Made by a program: the position numbers and the translations under genes
Part shown: positions 26,260 through 35,796 of the stretch, piece after piece
Layout of the letters: each line of letters begins with the position of its first letter
Position numbering within the stretch: position 1 is the first letter of the stretch
The notes under the pieces: model-generated
Told to the model about the DNA's origin: nothing
Database searches by the model: none
What the model saw: only the letters and a program-made list of their open reading frames with translations
Origin: Chloroflexota bacterium
GTDB taxonomy: Bacteria; Chloroflexota; UBA11872
Assembly (NCBI GenBank): GCA_022824865.1
Contig: JAJDZD010000047.1
Coordinates: 1-58,645, forward strand
DNA length: 58,645 nucleotides
Reading direction: 5' to 3'

Positions 26260-27207
26260 TTAGCGGTAGGCGTCTTGAAGTCTCGAGATGTCCTGTCCCG
26301 GCGTAGCCAGTTCAAGGAGGCTGCTGGTTCCCAGTTCCGGCAGTCGACCGGCCAATTCATCCTCGTAGGTCGGAGCGTCAAGCTGGTAGAGAACCCCAAT
26401 GGGAATTCGGTCGCCCCACTCGAACGACTTCGCGATCGCCGCCTGCTGCTTGGCTACGATCTCGTCCTGGTTGCTCGGGTCGTGCACCCGACCGTCGAAC
26501 CCTTCGTCCGCGAGCCGATAGGTGCGGTTGTGCCCGATGTCTCTTCCGCGGAAGAAATCGATCGTCATCAGATCGTTGTAGATCGGGCAGGGCTGCAAGA
26601 TGTCGATGAGCGCGGTTCCCCGATGCTGGACGGCCTGCACGATCAGGCTTACAAGATCCGGCTGTGCCATCGCGTAGCCGCGCGCAATGAAGGTGTAACC
26701 CGAGGCGATCGCCAGACCGATCGGGTTGACGCTTTCCTGGATCGCCGCTTCGGCCATGCCCTTGGTCTTTTGGCCGCGGCGCATCGTGGGAGCAGCCTGG
26801 CCCTTGGTGAGGCCGTAGACGCCGTTGTTGTGGACGAGATACGCGATGTTCAGGTTGCGACGACCAGAATTGACTAAGTAGCCCGCGCCAATGCCATAGC
26901 CGTCGCCGTCTCCACCGGCCACGAGAACTTCCAGGTTTTGATTGGCCAGCTTCACGCCGGTAGCCACATTAAGGGCCCGACCGTGGAGCGTGTGGAGGCC
27001 ATAGGAGTTGATGTAGTGAGGGAGCTTGCCGGCGCAGCCGATGCCCGAAATGACCGCAACTTCATGCGGCGGGCGCCCAAGCTTGGCCAGCGCCTGCTTC
27101 ACCGCGCTCAGGATCCCAAAGTCGCCGCAGCCGCCGCACCAGTCCGGATGCGAGTCCTCAACCCCAAAGGTCTTGGCTGTCAATCGTTCGGTGTCAGCGA
27201 CTACCAC
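26260..27207 (-). CDS. korB: 2-oxoacid:ferredoxin oxidoreductase, beta subunit (probably 2-oxoglutarate)
   Basis: The beta subunit binds thiamine diphosphate and an iron-sulfur cluster. The 315 residues show DWCGGCGDFGIL (two cluster Cys), GIGCAGK (third Cys), the ThDP/Mg site GGDGDGYGIGAG...HNNGVYGLTKGQ and LQPCPIYN (fourth Cys). With the alpha subunit upstream it would oxidise 2-oxoglutarate to succinyl-CoA and reduce ferredoxin. I chose the GTG at 27207, 17 bases after the alpha stop with AGGAAGG upstream; an ATG at 27276 would overlap alpha by 52 bases. The specificity is inferred from the sucCD neighbours. Confidence 0.88.
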   Translation of the reverse strand: MVVADTERLTAKTFGVEDSHPDWCGGCGDFGILSAVKQALAKLGRPPHEVAVISGIGCAGKLPHYINSYGLHTLHGRALNVATGVKLANQNLEVLVAGGDGDGYGIGAGYLVNSGRRNLNIAYLVHNNGVYGLTKGQAAPTMRRGQKTKGMAEAAIQESVNPIGLAIASGYTFIARGYAMAQPDLVSLIVQAVQHRGTALIDILQPCPIYNDLMTIDFFRGRDIGHNRTYRLADEGFDGRVHDPSNQDEIVAKQQAAIAKSFEWGDRIPIGVLYQLDAPTYEDELAGRLPELGTSSLLELATPGQDISRLQDAYR

Positions 27208-27224
27208 GGTATTCGTTGCCCTTC

Positions 27225-29084
27225 CTACGGGTGCGACAGTACCAGCCGGCCGAGGTCGGCTGCCGAGTGCTCGCATACAGCTTCAACTACTTCGTCCTGG
27301 GAGAACGGGCGCCCGTCATACTTCAGGGCCATCCGTTCAAGCTTAATCCCGGTCTGCTCCGCGATCAGCATGCCCAACTGGCCCATGTAGTTGTCTTCGA
27401 CCAGGATCACCCGGCGGGCGCGGTCCAGCTTCTCGCGAACAACCGTGGCGGGAAACGGCCTGAGCAGCCGAATCTGCAGGAAGTTGGCGGAGATGCCATG
27501 CTCGGATTGCAGCACCGGCAGGGCGTCCGTGATCGGTCCGCGCGTCGAACCCCAGCCGACTATCGTGACGTCGGCGTCCTCCGGACCAATGAACTCGTAC
27601 TGCCACTCGTCGGGAATTTCTTGAGCCGCCAGGTCGAGCTTTTGCATGCGCTTGTCCATTTGCGCTATGCGGTTCTCGACTTGCTCGTCAATTCGCCCGC
27701 GCTCCGTATGTTCGTCGCTGGTCGTCACGTACTGTCCACCAGGCGTACCGAAAACCGCGCGCGGGCTGATCCCCGACTCGGTCAGGCGGTGCCGCCGGTA
27801 GGGATCCGAGCCGTTCATTTCCAGTGTCCAGTACTCGCCGCGATCGATGGGGAGTCCATCCAGCCCCAGGTCGTCAAGCGTGACCAGGGAATTGGCAATG
27901 AATTTGTCCGCCAGTACCACCACCGGCATCTGGTAGCGGTCCCCCCAGTTGAATGCCATGTGGGTGACGCGCGCGGCTTCGCGAGCGTCGCCCGGTGCGA
28001 CGACGATATGGGGAAACTCGCCGTGGGCGGGCTGCAAGGCAAAGCGCAGGTCCTGCTGCGACTGGCGCGTGGGCAGTCCCGTGCTCGGCCCGCCGCGCTG
28101 CCATAGAACCACCACCGGGCCTGCGGCCTCGGTGATCGATGCGAAGCCCAGGCCTTCGGCCATCAGGCTGAAGCCCGGGCCGGCCGTTGAAGTAGCCGCT
28201 CGCACCCCGGCGTGGGCCGCTCCCACCGCCATGTTCATGGAGGCTATCTCGTCTTCAGCCTGGAGAACCACGATCGGGTACCGGGTCTGCTGGCGTTCCA
28301 GCATCACGCTCTCGTCGGAGGCGGGGGCGATGGGGTAGTAGGTTTGAAACCCGCAGCCGGCGTGAATCTTCGCGATCCCAACGGCATCCACACCCTTGAT
28401 CAGCATGTGGCCGTTGCGCTCGGGACGCGGCCGCAGCGTGACGTGGAACTCTTCCTTGGCGTACGCACGCCGCGCCTGCTCGGCCGCGTGCAGCAGAACG
28501 TGGCGATTCATCTCCACCATGTCCTGGTGGCGTGCCGGAAGCACCTCCGCCACCAGGGTCACCACGTGACTGATGTCAAAGTCCAGCAGGGCGCAGCTGG
28601 CGCCAATGGGCACCATGTTGCGCATCACGCTGTGGCGCCGGGCGTTGTACGTAACGCCGAGTTCCTCGACCGATTCCCTGACCAGGTCGTCGTAGGCAAG
28701 GGCAACGACGTGAATGTCGTCCCGCTCAATGGCCGAATGGTCGATTTTGGCCTTGGCATCCAGGATGACCGCGCCGTCCGGCGCCACTCGATGCAGGTGA
28801 CCACCGTGTCGCTGGTAATCCTGGTACTCCGGTGTTCCGAACAGCGTCTCGGAGTCGAGCGCAAGCAGCAGATCCACCTGTTCCACGTGTGAATGGACCG
28901 GCGTGTCGCTCGTCCGCACCCGGTACGAAATGTGGCGTCCCATGATGTTCGAGTGGTATTCGATGTTCGAGAACACATACAGGCCGGCCCGAGCGCAGGC
29001 CTTGGCAAAGACCTCCGCCGAACTATTGACGCCGCCCGTGAGCGCGGGGCCGCCGATCATCCACGAGAGAGCGTTTTCCTTCAT
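27225..29084 (-). CDS. korA: 2-oxoacid:ferredoxin oxidoreductase, fused gamma-alpha subunit (probably 2-oxoglutarate)
   Basis: The 619 residues join a gamma domain (about 1-190, with WMIGGPALTGGVNSS) and an alpha domain (from about 210: AGCGFQTYYPIAPASDES, QAEDEIASMNMAVGAAHAG, ATSTAGPGFSLM, WGSTRGP, LLRPFP). This is the arrangement of two-subunit Kor enzymes of many bacteria. It pairs with the beta subunit just downstream. AGGGGA lies eight bases before the ATG. A 108-bp gap with a small hairpin (29104-29120) separates it from sucD, so kor could also have its own signal. Confidence 0.9.
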   Translation of the reverse strand: MKENALSWMIGGPALTGGVNSSAEVFAKACARAGLYVFSNIEYHSNIMGRHISYRVRTSDTPVHSHVEQVDLLLALDSETLFGTPEYQDYQRHGGHLHRVAPDGAVILDAKAKIDHSAIERDDIHVVALAYDDLVRESVEELGVTYNARRHSVMRNMVPIGASCALLDFDISHVVTLVAEVLPARHQDMVEMNRHVLLHAAEQARRAYAKEEFHVTLRPRPERNGHMLIKGVDAVGIAKIHAGCGFQTYYPIAPASDESVMLERQQTRYPIVVLQAEDEIASMNMAVGAAHAGVRAATSTAGPGFSLMAEGLGFASITEAAGPVVVLWQRGGPSTGLPTRQSQQDLRFALQPAHGEFPHIVVAPGDAREAARVTHMAFNWGDRYQMPVVVLADKFIANSLVTLDDLGLDGLPIDRGEYWTLEMNGSDPYRRHRLTESGISPRAVFGTPGGQYVTTSDEHTERGRIDEQVENRIAQMDKRMQKLDLAAQEIPDEWQYEFIGPEDADVTIVGWGSTRGPITDALPVLQSEHGISANFLQIRLLRPFPATVVREKLDRARRVILVEDNYMGQLGMLIAEQTGIKLERMALKYDGRPFSQDEVVEAVCEHSAADLGRLVLSHP

Positions 29085-29103
29085 CGCGTCGTCCCCTGCC
29101 AGC

Positions 29104-29120
29104 GGCCAGCGTGGCTGGCC
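29104..29120 (-). other. Small hairpin between sucD and korA
   Basis: GGCCAGC and GCTGGCC flank GTG in the gap before korA. No T-run follows, so it is probably not a full terminator; it may shape expression between the suc and kor genes. Such GC palindromes can also arise by chance in this sequence. Confidence 0.3.
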
Positions 29121-29192
29121 GTGTCGGGCGACCAGATCTCCTCAAGTCTCCTCGTTATTCCGTCCATTATCACCAGCCGGACACTCTCCTAC

Positions 29193-30074
29193 CTATGGCA
29201 ATCGGTCTACCAGCAAGCGGGCGGCGTGCTCCGGCGTCTCGCCTACCAGCACACCGGCCGCCCTTAGCGCGGATTCTTTCGCGGTCGCACTGCCGGAGGT
29301 GCCTGACACGATGGCGCCCGCGTGCCCCATCCGGCGTTCGGGGGGCGCGGTCTTCCCGGCGATGAACGATGTGACGGGCTTCGTCATTCGCTCCTGAATA
29401 TACGTTGCCGCCCGTTCTTCGTCGTCACCGCCGATCTCGCCCAACAAGACTACTCCATGAGTCTCGCAATCCGCCTCAAACATTGACAGCACGTCGATGA
29501 AGCGCGTGCCGATGATGGGATCGCCTCCGATTCCCACGGTTGTCGTCTGTCCAACTCCCAGGTCGGTCAAATGCTGAACGACCTCATACGTGAGCGTTCC
29601 GCTGCGGCTGACGACGCCCACGTGCCCGGGCGCGTGGACGGCCCAGGGCATCACACCCACCTTTACACCGTGCGCCGGCGTGGTGACGCCCGGACAATTC
29701 GGCCCGATGAGGTGCGATCCAGCCGCACGAACGCTCGGCATGACTCGAAGCATGTCCAGGACGGGGATTCCCTCGGTCAGACAAACAATGACGCCCAGAC
29801 CCGCAGCCGCGTCTTCAAGAATGGCGTCCGCGGCGAAGGCGGCCGGTACGAAAATACATGCGGCGTTGGCGCCGGTTTCCTGAGTCGCCTCGGCGACCGT
29901 ATTGAATACGGGCACGTCTTCTAGGCCTTCCACCGATGCGCCCGCGCGACCCGGTGTGACCCCGGCCACAACCTGCGTGCCTGCTTCTCGCATAAGCCGG
30001 GTGTGAAACGATCCTTGACTTCCCGTCATGCCCTGCACAACAAGCCGCGTGCTTGCGTCAAGCAGAATGCTCAT
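29193..30074 (-). CDS. sucD: Succinyl-CoA synthetase, alpha subunit
   Basis: The 293-residue alpha subunit carries the CoA-binding Rossmann-type domain ([18 protein letters not shown]) and the phospho-histidine loop [18 protein letters not shown] and GEIGGDDEE are family signatures. With SucC it converts succinyl-CoA, ADP (or GDP) and phosphate to succinate and a nucleoside triphosphate. Its ATG overlaps the sucC stop (ATGA), so the two are coupled. Next to korAB it completes 2-oxoglutarate to succinate. Confidence 0.95.
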   Translation of the reverse strand: MSILLDASTRLVVQGMTGSQGSFHTRLMREAGTQVVAGVTPGRAGASVEGLEDVPVFNTVAEATQETGANAACIFVPAAFAADAILEDAAAGLGVIVCLTEGIPVLDMLRVMPSVRAAGSHLIGPNCPGVTTPAHGVKVGVMPWAVHAPGHVGVVSRSGTLTYEVVQHLTDLGVGQTTTVGIGGDPIIGTRFIDVLSMFEADCETHGVVLLGEIGGDDEERAATYIQERMTKPVTSFIAGKTAPPERRMGHAGAIVSGTSGSATAKESALRAAGVLVGETPEHAARLLVDRLP

Positions 30075-31201
30075 CGGACCGCCTCGACGACCTGGGCGGC
30101 TGCCGAGTCCATCGAGCGTTCAGCGCCGATTCCAGCTTCTTCGAGAAGTGCCAGAGCCTCGGCCTCGCGCGTGCCGGCGACTCGAACCACCAGCGGAATC
30201 TCCTGGGACAGGCGTTCGCGGGCGGCAATAACGCCGGCAGCCACGTCATCGGCGCGAGTGATGCCGGCAAAAATGTTCACGAGCACCGCGCGCACGTTGG
30301 GGTCTTCGAGGATGATCTCGAAGGCCGTGGTGATTTTCTCCACGCCGGCGCCGCCGCCCACGTCCAGAAAATTGGCCGGCTCCCCGCCGTAGTGCTTGAT
30401 CACGTCCATTGTGGCCATGGCAAGCCCGGCGCCATTGACCATGCAGCCGATCGTGCCGTCCAGCTTGATGTAGCTCAGCCCGGCGGCGCGTGCGCGCCGC
30501 TCGGCCTCGCTCTCCTCGTGCGGGTCGCGGAGTTGCTCGATCTCCCGCTGCCGGCCCAGCGCGTTGTCGTCGATGTTCAGCTTGGCGTCGATGGCTTGTA
30601 GATCGCCGCCGGCGTCGACCACCAGTGGATTGACTTCGGCGAGGGACGCGTCGACGTCGACAAAGGCCTCCACGAGCCCCTGGGCGATTCCCACGAACTG
30701 GCGAACTTGCGCGCCGGTCAGCCCCAGCGCGAAACCCAGCTGCCGGGCTTCCCAGTCGGCCAGTCCGGCCAGCGGGTCTACGTTCACACGGAGAATCGCC
30801 GACGGGTTTGTGGCCGCCACGTCCTCGATATCCACACCGCCTTCGGCGCTGGCCATGAGCACCAGCGACTGGGCCGTCCGATCAATTACCACACCCAGGT
30901 AAAGCTCGCGAGCGATGTCCACGGCTGGCGCAACAAGCACTCGGCGAACAGGCTCACCGCCAATGTTCAGGGAGAGAACTCGCGTCGCTGCCTCGGCGGC
31001 TGCCTCGGCTGAGTCGGCCAGCTTCACGCCCCCGGCCTTGCCGCGTCCACCGGCAAGCACCTGGGCCTTGATGACCACGGGGCATCCAAGGGCGCTTGCC
31101 GCCTGCGCGGCGTCGGCGGCCGTCGCGGCTACACGCCAGTCCGGAACCGGCAGGCCGTGGCGCCGAAAGACCTCGCGGGCGTCGCACTCGTGAACCTTCA
31201 T
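30071..31201 (-). CDS. sucC: Succinyl-CoA synthetase, beta subunit
   Basis: The 376 residues begin [19 protein letters not shown] and contain the ATP-grasp signatures [39 protein letters not shown] and the CoA-ligase part [36 protein letters not shown]. Length is close to the usual 385-395. Adjacent ndk upstream fits, since Ndk equilibrates the NTP product. No clear ribosome site precedes the ATG. Confidence 0.95.
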   Translation of the reverse strand: MKVHECDAREVFRRHGLPVPDWRVAATAADAAQAASALGCPVVIKAQVLAGGRGKAGGVKLADSAEAAAEAATRVLSLNIGGEPVRRVLVAPAVDIARELYLGVVIDRTAQSLVLMASAEGGVDIEDVAATNPSAILRVNVDPLAGLADWEARQLGFALGLTGAQVRQFVGIAQGLVEAFVDVDASLAEVNPLVVDAGGDLQAIDAKLNIDDNALGRQREIEQLRDPHEESEAERRARAAGLSYIKLDGTIGCMVNGAGLAMATMDVIKHYGGEPANFLDVGGGAGVEKITTAFEIILEDPNVRAVLVNIFAGITRADDVAAGVIAARERLSQEIPLVVRVAGTREAEALALLEEAGIGAERSMDSAAAQVVEAVR

Positions 31202-31246
31202 GCGCGGCCCGTCACGAACGGCCCTGGGGAATCCGGAAGTACTCGC

Positions 31247-31702
31247 TCAGTCCGACTCATACACCCAGCGATCAAGCGGCCGCTCGTAGTCCAGAACTTC
31301 CTGAGCGTCGAACCAGTGGGCAATCTCGCGCGCCGCGGTCTCCGGCGAGTCCGAAGCATGGACCAGGTTACGCAGACCGGCCAGCGCCAGATCCCCTCGA
31401 ATCGTGCCCGCCGCGGCCTCGTGCGGCCGCGTGGATCCAACCATTGCGCGCACAACCGAAATAGCCTCCGGGCCTTCCAGGACGACGGCCACGACCGGTC
31501 CGCTCTGCAGGTGGGCCACCAGGCCGTCGAAGAAGAACTTCCCCTCGTGCTCGGCGTAGTGTTGGCTCGCCTGCTCGGCGCTCGCAGCCACAAGCTTCAG
31601 CCCAATCAGCCGCAGCCCGCGCTGTTCGAATCGCTGGAGAATTTGCATTGCGATCGCACGCTGCAGCGCGTCGGGCTTGAGCAGGACTAGCGTCCGTTCC
31701 AT
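31247..31702 (-). CDS. ndk: Nucleoside diphosphate kinase
   Basis: Ndk moves the gamma phosphate between NTPs through a phospho-histidine. The 151 residues start ERTLVLLKPDALQR. The catalytic site is NLVHASDSPETAAREIAHWF, with the His at about residue 116. The chosen ATG has AGGAAGGAAG just upstream; an earlier in-frame ATG at 31747 would add 15 residues with no family support. It lies 28 bases after the Roadblock gene and 45 before sucC. Confidence 0.94.
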   Translation of the reverse strand: MERTLVLLKPDALQRAIAMQILQRFEQRGLRLIGLKLVAASAEQASQHYAEHEGKFFFDGLVAHLQSGPVVAVVLEGPEAISVVRAMVGSTRPHEAAAGTIRGDLALAGLRNLVHASDSPETAAREIAHWFDAQEVLDYERPLDRWVYESD

Positions 31703-31730
31703 TCGGCTTCCTTCCTGTGGACGCCCATCC

Positions 31731-32078
31731 TCAGGCGCCGGGTTCATCGTTCGCCGCGAGCAGGCTTGTCAAGCCGTCGCGAACGTTATCGACATCCAAG
31801 TCAAGTCCGCCGATCACGACGGCCTGCCATTGTCCCGACCGCAGCGCCAGACATTGGGTGTCCTGGGTCACAAACCAGATCTCCGCGATCTGCCCAAGAC
31901 CCATCGTCTCAACCGCCTGCTCCATCGTTCCGATGCTGGCCGAGAGCAGTCCTGGGCCAATAGACCCGCCATGTCCCCCGAGATCGCCGGTCGGTATCTC
32001 GCCAATCTTCCAGACGGCGGCGCCAGTAACGCCGGGCAGGCGCTGAATTCCTGCGTGCAGGTCTGCGGCGGAGGTCAC
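31731..32078 (-). CDS. Roadblock/LC7-domain protein
   Basis: The 115-residue protein is essentially one Roadblock/LC7 domain: ADLHAGIQRLPGVTGAAVWKIGEI at the start, a GPGLLSASIGTMEQAVETMGLGQ helix, IWFVTQDTQCLALRSGQWQAVVIGG strands and a final helix. In bacteria such domains (MglB type) usually act with a small GTPase in polarity or motility, but no GTPase gene is seen here. The GTG start overlaps the stop of the TPR gene (GTGA), so the two products are likely to be partners. Confidence 0.78.
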   Translation of the reverse strand: MTSAADLHAGIQRLPGVTGAAVWKIGEIPTGDLGGHGGSIGPGLLSASIGTMEQAVETMGLGQIAEIWFVTQDTQCLALRSGQWQAVVIGGLDLDVDNVRDGLTSLLAANDEPGA

Positions 32079-33469
32079 TCGGTCGACCCGCCGGCGACAT
32101 TCGCCGCCCGCAGATAGGCGTCCGCGGCAGCCTGCGGACGGCCGGTCTGCATGTAGTGGTCGCCCAACAGCTTCCATGCCGATCCGCGGAGTTCCCGATG
32201 CGCCACCGCTTCCAATAGCAGTCCATCCACACGTGAAACGTCGGGATCGTTCGCCGTGACAATGTCGGTCAACACGCGCTCGGCTTCCGTCCATTCCGAC
32301 TGCTCGATCAAGTGACGCGCCCAGTCAAACGTTGAGAAGTCTGCACCCACGTCCGCTTCATCCGTGGGCGCGGCGGCCTCCGCAGCAGCGTCTGACGAAA
32401 CAGGCGGAACTTCACCCGCGGGCGTCTCTTCCGCGTCCAGCGATACTGGTTCTTCGGCAACCTCATCGAGACGCAGCTGTTCTGACGAAACAGCTGACTC
32501 CTCGCCAGTGACCGCTACGCTGCCGGCGGTGTCCACCTGGTCTTCGGACCCTGGGAGGTCTTCCACCGGTTGCGAAAGCTGGTCTTGGACGGCGGAATCG
32601 CCAAGCGTCTCAGCCTGCCCTTCACGCCCGTCGGCTGTCTGCGCTTCCACTGGTGCGGAATCAGCGCCCGGCTCTGCGACCGGCTCGACGGTCCCGTTGG
32701 ATTGCCGGACGAGTTCCGGCGGCAAGTCGATTTCAACCACGCCTGGCAGCACAAGCCGATGGACTTCTAGCGTGCCCAGCAATTCACGGGCTTCTCGGAA
32801 TTCGGGGTCGATCCGCCCGATTCGGTCCAGGAGTTCCTGGCCCTCGGCGGTGCGCCCTCGCTCGGAGAGGATGTGGGCACGCATCACGGCGGCGCGGACG
32901 CACTCCTCGGCCTGATCGGCGACAACCCGGCACTCGGCCTCGCAGGCGGAGAGTCGTCCGAGCCGCCACAACGCTTCGGCCAGCGTGAGGCGAACATCTA
33001 CGCGCTCCGGACTCTCGCTTACGGCGACACGGGCGTGGCGCTCCGCCAGGTCCGGCCAGCCGCAGTTCAGATGAACGCGTGCCAGAACCGCGGCGCTCGT
33101 CTCCAGTGCATCGGGCTCGACATTCAGAATCTCGAGAGCCGACTCAAGAACCTCGGGCTCATTGGGTATGAGTTCCACAGACTGTCGTGCGGCCATGCGC
33201 GCACGGTCGGTGTCGCCCCGGCGTTGAAACAGGCGTGCCTGTGCAGCTCGTGCCTCGGAGTTTGTCGGTTCGGAGGAAGTGACGGCTCGTAAGTCGTCCA
33301 GGGCGGCATCGGTATCGTTTGCCTGCTCGGCCAGCAGCGCGCGCACCAGCCGCGCGGGTGGATAGCTCGCGAACTCGGCAAGCAGCCGTTCAGTGATTGA
33401 ACCGGCCAGCGCCGACTCACCGTCAGCCAGCGCCTGCCGCGCCAGAGCCGCCGCTTCGCTCGGCCGCAT
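32075..33469 (-). CDS. TPR-repeat protein with acidic linker
   Basis: The 464 residues have about 230 residues of TPR-like helical repeats (AALDDLRAVTSSEPTNSEARAAQARLF, GRTAEGQELLDRIGRIDPEFREARELLG), then a long acidic low-complexity linker (about 265-395, rich in E, A, S, V) and a second TPR region at the end. No signal peptide or membrane span is seen, so it is probably a cytoplasmic scaffold. The ATG at 33469 is one base after the stop of the M16 protease. It overlaps the Roadblock gene, suggesting a shared complex. Confidence 0.75.
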   Translation of the reverse strand: MRPSEAAALARQALADGESALAGSITERLLAEFASYPPARLVRALLAEQANDTDAALDDLRAVTSSEPTNSEARAAQARLFQRRGDTDRARMAARQSVELIPNEPEVLESALEILNVEPDALETSAAVLARVHLNCGWPDLAERHARVAVSESPERVDVRLTLAEALWRLGRLSACEAECRVVADQAEECVRAAVMRAHILSERGRTAEGQELLDRIGRIDPEFREARELLGTLEVHRLVLPGVVEIDLPPELVRQSNGTVEPVAEPGADSAPVEAQTADGREGQAETLGDSAVQDQLSQPVEDLPGSEDQVDTAGSVAVTGEESAVSSEQLRLDEVAEEPVSLDAEETPAGEVPPVSSDAAAEAAAPTDEADVGADFSTFDWARHLIEQSEWTEAERVLTDIVTANDPDVSRVDGLLLEAVAHRELRGSAWKLLGDHYMQTGRPQAAADAYLRAANVAGGSTE

Positions 33470-33470
33470 G

Positions 33471-34760
33471 TCAACCAGCGCCTTCGAGCGCCAGTTCGGT
33501 GGGAATCTCGACGTCGTCGCCCAGCGGGCCGGCCACGGCAATGAGTGGCCAGTCCCGGGCCAGGCACGCGTGGGCGGAAGTGTTGACGTCGTGGCGAGTC
33601 ACGGCGCGTATCCGTCCAGTCAGCGCCTCCGGTGTGAGCGGAGTCGGTTCCAGCGCCTGCTCGCGGGCGTACCATGCCGCCACAACCGCAGAGTCCTCCA
33701 AAGATCGCACGAGGCCTCCGACAATGTAGGCGCGGGCTCGTTCGAACTCGTCCTCCGTAATGCCTTGCTCGACCACATCGCCCAGTTCGCCCAACACGAT
33801 TGCAATGGCTCGTGTCAGCTGGTCGGGATCGGTCGCACCGTCAATGGAAAGAACGCCCTGTTCGCCGCAATGCCCAACATCGGCGCCGATGTCGTAGGCC
33901 AGACCGTGCCGTTCGCGTAACTCCAGCACCAGCCGAGCCCCAAATCCGGCGCCCAGGACCGCACCCAACAGTTCCATCGCGTAGCGGTCACGACTGGTCC
34001 GGCCGGGCGTGAATCCGGCAATGGAAAAGTACGCCTGTTCGGCCTCACGCTGAACGACCTGGACTCTTTCCGGCGCCTGGCCGTTGGCCTGAAACACGGG
34101 ATAAATCTCGCGGGAGCCGGCGGGCGCCGAGCCAAAGGCGTCGGCCAGCAAGTCCAGGGCCGCCGCAGGATCCAGCGCCCCCGCCACACTCACGATCGTG
34201 TTGCGACCGGCAAACATCTCGGCAGCCCGCTGAAGCAGGGCATCGCGCGTCAATGCACGAACGGTTGTCGGCCTTCCGGCGATTTCGCGCCCGAACGGAT
34301 GGTTTGGCCACAGCCGAGCCAGAACAGAGCGGCGCGCTGACTCTTCAGGCAGGTCGTCCAGCAACGCCAGTTCGTCCAGGATGACGGTGCGTTCCTTCTC
34401 AATCTCGCCCGGGTCCATCGCCGGTTCATGCACCATTCGGGCCACGATCTGGAGCGCGTCAGGCCAAGCCTCGGCGGGAACCTTGGCCCCAACCGCCGTC
34501 AGTTCCGGTTCCGTCGCCGCATTGATCTGCCCGCCAAGACGCTCGATCGCGCAGGCGAACGCGCCCGGTTCGTGCGAGCAATGACGAAACAGCATGTGTT
34601 CAACGAAGTGCGTCACGCCGCTCAACGCGGACGGCTCACTGCCTGATCCGGCTCGCGAGGCCACGTGCAAGCTGACCGCTGCGGTATGCGGAACCGGAGT
34701 CGCGATCAGGTGTACGCCGTTCGCCAGCGTGCGCTGCACGGCCGTGAACGCGGCAGGCAT
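33471..34760 (-). CDS. M16-family metalloprotease (pitrilysin/mitochondrial processing peptidase-like)
   Basis: The 429 residues carry the inverted zinc motif HFVEHMLF (HxxEH, about residue 44) and a downstream Glu segment (ATEPELTAVGAKVP). LDELALLDDLPEES is another M16 landmark, and the second half (YAMELLGAVLGAGFGARLVLELRERHGLAYDIGADV) is the inactive C-terminal domain. Length fits the small M16B type. The ATG at 34760 is chosen because AFTAVQRTLANGVHLI is the family start; upstream residues are basic and unlike it. Confidence 0.87.
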   Translation of the reverse strand: MPAAFTAVQRTLANGVHLIATPVPHTAAVSLHVASRAGSGSEPSALSGVTHFVEHMLFRHCSHEPGAFACAIERLGGQINAATEPELTAVGAKVPAEAWPDALQIVARMVHEPAMDPGEIEKERTVILDELALLDDLPEESARRSVLARLWPNHPFGREIAGRPTTVRALTRDALLQRAAEMFAGRNTIVSVAGALDPAAALDLLADAFGSAPAGSREIYPVFQANGQAPERVQVVQREAEQAYFSIAGFTPGRTSRDRYAMELLGAVLGAGFGARLVLELRERHGLAYDIGADVGHCGEQGVLSIDGATDPDQLTRAIAIVLGELGDVVEQGITEDEFERARAYIVGGLVRSLEDSAVVAAWYAREQALEPTPLTPEALTGRIRAVTRHDVNTSAHACLARDWPLIAVAGPLGDDVEIPTELALEGAG

Positions 34761-34791
34761 CAGGGCGGCAGGTGGCCGGGCGGCCGCGCCG

Positions 34792-34920
34792 CTACGACGT
34801 CTGACGCGACCGTCGGCGACCAGGTGCGCTGTCGGCTTCGCGCTCGGCCTTTCGGCGCAGGCGACCACGCTTCTTGGTGCGGCGGTGCTTGCGCCAGGCC
34901 ACGCGCTTACGCTTATTCAA
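34792..34920 (-). CDS. Very small basic protein, 42 residues
   Basis: A TTG start opens NKRKRVAWRKHRRTKKRGRLRRK, AEREADSAPGRRRSRQTS. The K/R-rich KRVAWRKHRRTKKR core resembles small conserved proteins that are often missed by gene finders, possibly ribosome-associated (a similarity to AURKAIP1/COX24-like small proteins is a guess). It precedes the M16 gene by 31 bases on the same strand and could head the cluster. No clear ribosome site is present; the bases just before TTG read CCTCCT, the complement of one. No firm family is assigned. Confidence 0.5.
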   Translation of the reverse strand: MNKRKRVAWRKHRRTKKRGRLRRKAEREADSAPGRRRSRQTS

Positions 34921-35025
34921 AGGAGGCGTGTGCCCAGTTCTGAGTAACCAGAAGTCTCGAGAAATGATAACAGGAACGCCGACGGGCTCTGCTACGCTGC
35001 CGCCCCGAAGGAGCAGGGCCTAACC

Positions 35026-35796
35026 ATGAAACTGTCCGCGCAGGTACGACTGGCGCCCGGAAACTCGGTCGCCGAACGGATCGACTGCCTCGCTGCGGCC
35101 GGGTTCGAGGCCGTCGAAATCCACAGCGACGCGGTCGACCACGTCGCCGAATACCGTGGCGCTCTTGCGGCGGCCGGACTCCCCGCCATGAGCATGTGCC
35201 CGGACGGTCGCGGTCTGGATCTGGTGGAGGACGAGTACTCCCAGCGCCGCCGCATCGAGCAGACGCGGCGAGCCCTCGACGCCTGCCGCGAACTGGGCGT
35301 AACCGCCCTGATCTCCGTGCCGGTGCGCGGCTCGCTGCCGGACGGCATCGTCGCGCAGGACCAGGCCGACAGCTACGTGCGGGCCTTGGAGCAACTGGCG
35401 CCGCACGCGGAGTCCGCGGGCGTGACCATCACGGTCGAGCCGCTCAACCGTTACGAAATGCACCTCATCAACACCTTGGCGGACGGCATCGCCATCGCCC
35501 GGCGCGTGGGCAGCCCGCGCGTCAAGGTCCTGGCCGATGTATTCCATATGAGCATCGAGGAAGACAACATCGCCGCCAGCATTCGCGCGGCCGGCGACTG
35601 GATCGGCCACGTGCACTTCGCGGACAACCAGCGATCGCACCCAGGCACCGGCTCGCTCGACTTCCCCGCGGTTTACGCCGCGCTACGCGACATCGGCTAC
35701 ACCGGATCCACAGCCTTGGAGTGCCGCATGCGCGGTGACCCGGCCGAGGCCTTGCGCCAGTGCGCCGCGTACCTGCGTGCAGCGCGCGGCTCATAG
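35026..35796 (+). CDS. TIM-barrel sugar isomerase/epimerase (hydroxypyruvate isomerase-like)
   Basis: The 256 residues fit the xylose-isomerase-like TIM-barrel fold (AP endonuclease 2 superfamily): AAGFEAVEIHSD at the start, VTITVEPLNRYEMHLINT with the metal-ligand Glu, VKVLADVFHMSIEE, IGHVHFADNQRSHPGTGSLDF and TALECRMRGDP. Hydroxypyruvate isomerase or a keto-sugar 3-epimerase are reasonable guesses. GGAG lies upstream of the ATG. The next gene begins immediately after its stop, so the two are coupled. Confidence 0.82.
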   Translation: MKLSAQVRLAPGNSVAERIDCLAAAGFEAVEIHSDAVDHVAEYRGALAAAGLPAMSMCPDGRGLDLVEDEYSQRRRIEQTRRALDACRELGVTALISVPVRGSLPDGIVAQDQADSYVRALEQLAPHAESAGVTITVEPLNRYEMHLINTLADGIAIARRVGSPRVKVLADVFHMSIEEDNIAASIRAAGDWIGHVHFADNQRSHPGTGSLDFPAVYAALRDIGYTGSTALECRMRGDPAEALRQCAAYLRAARGS

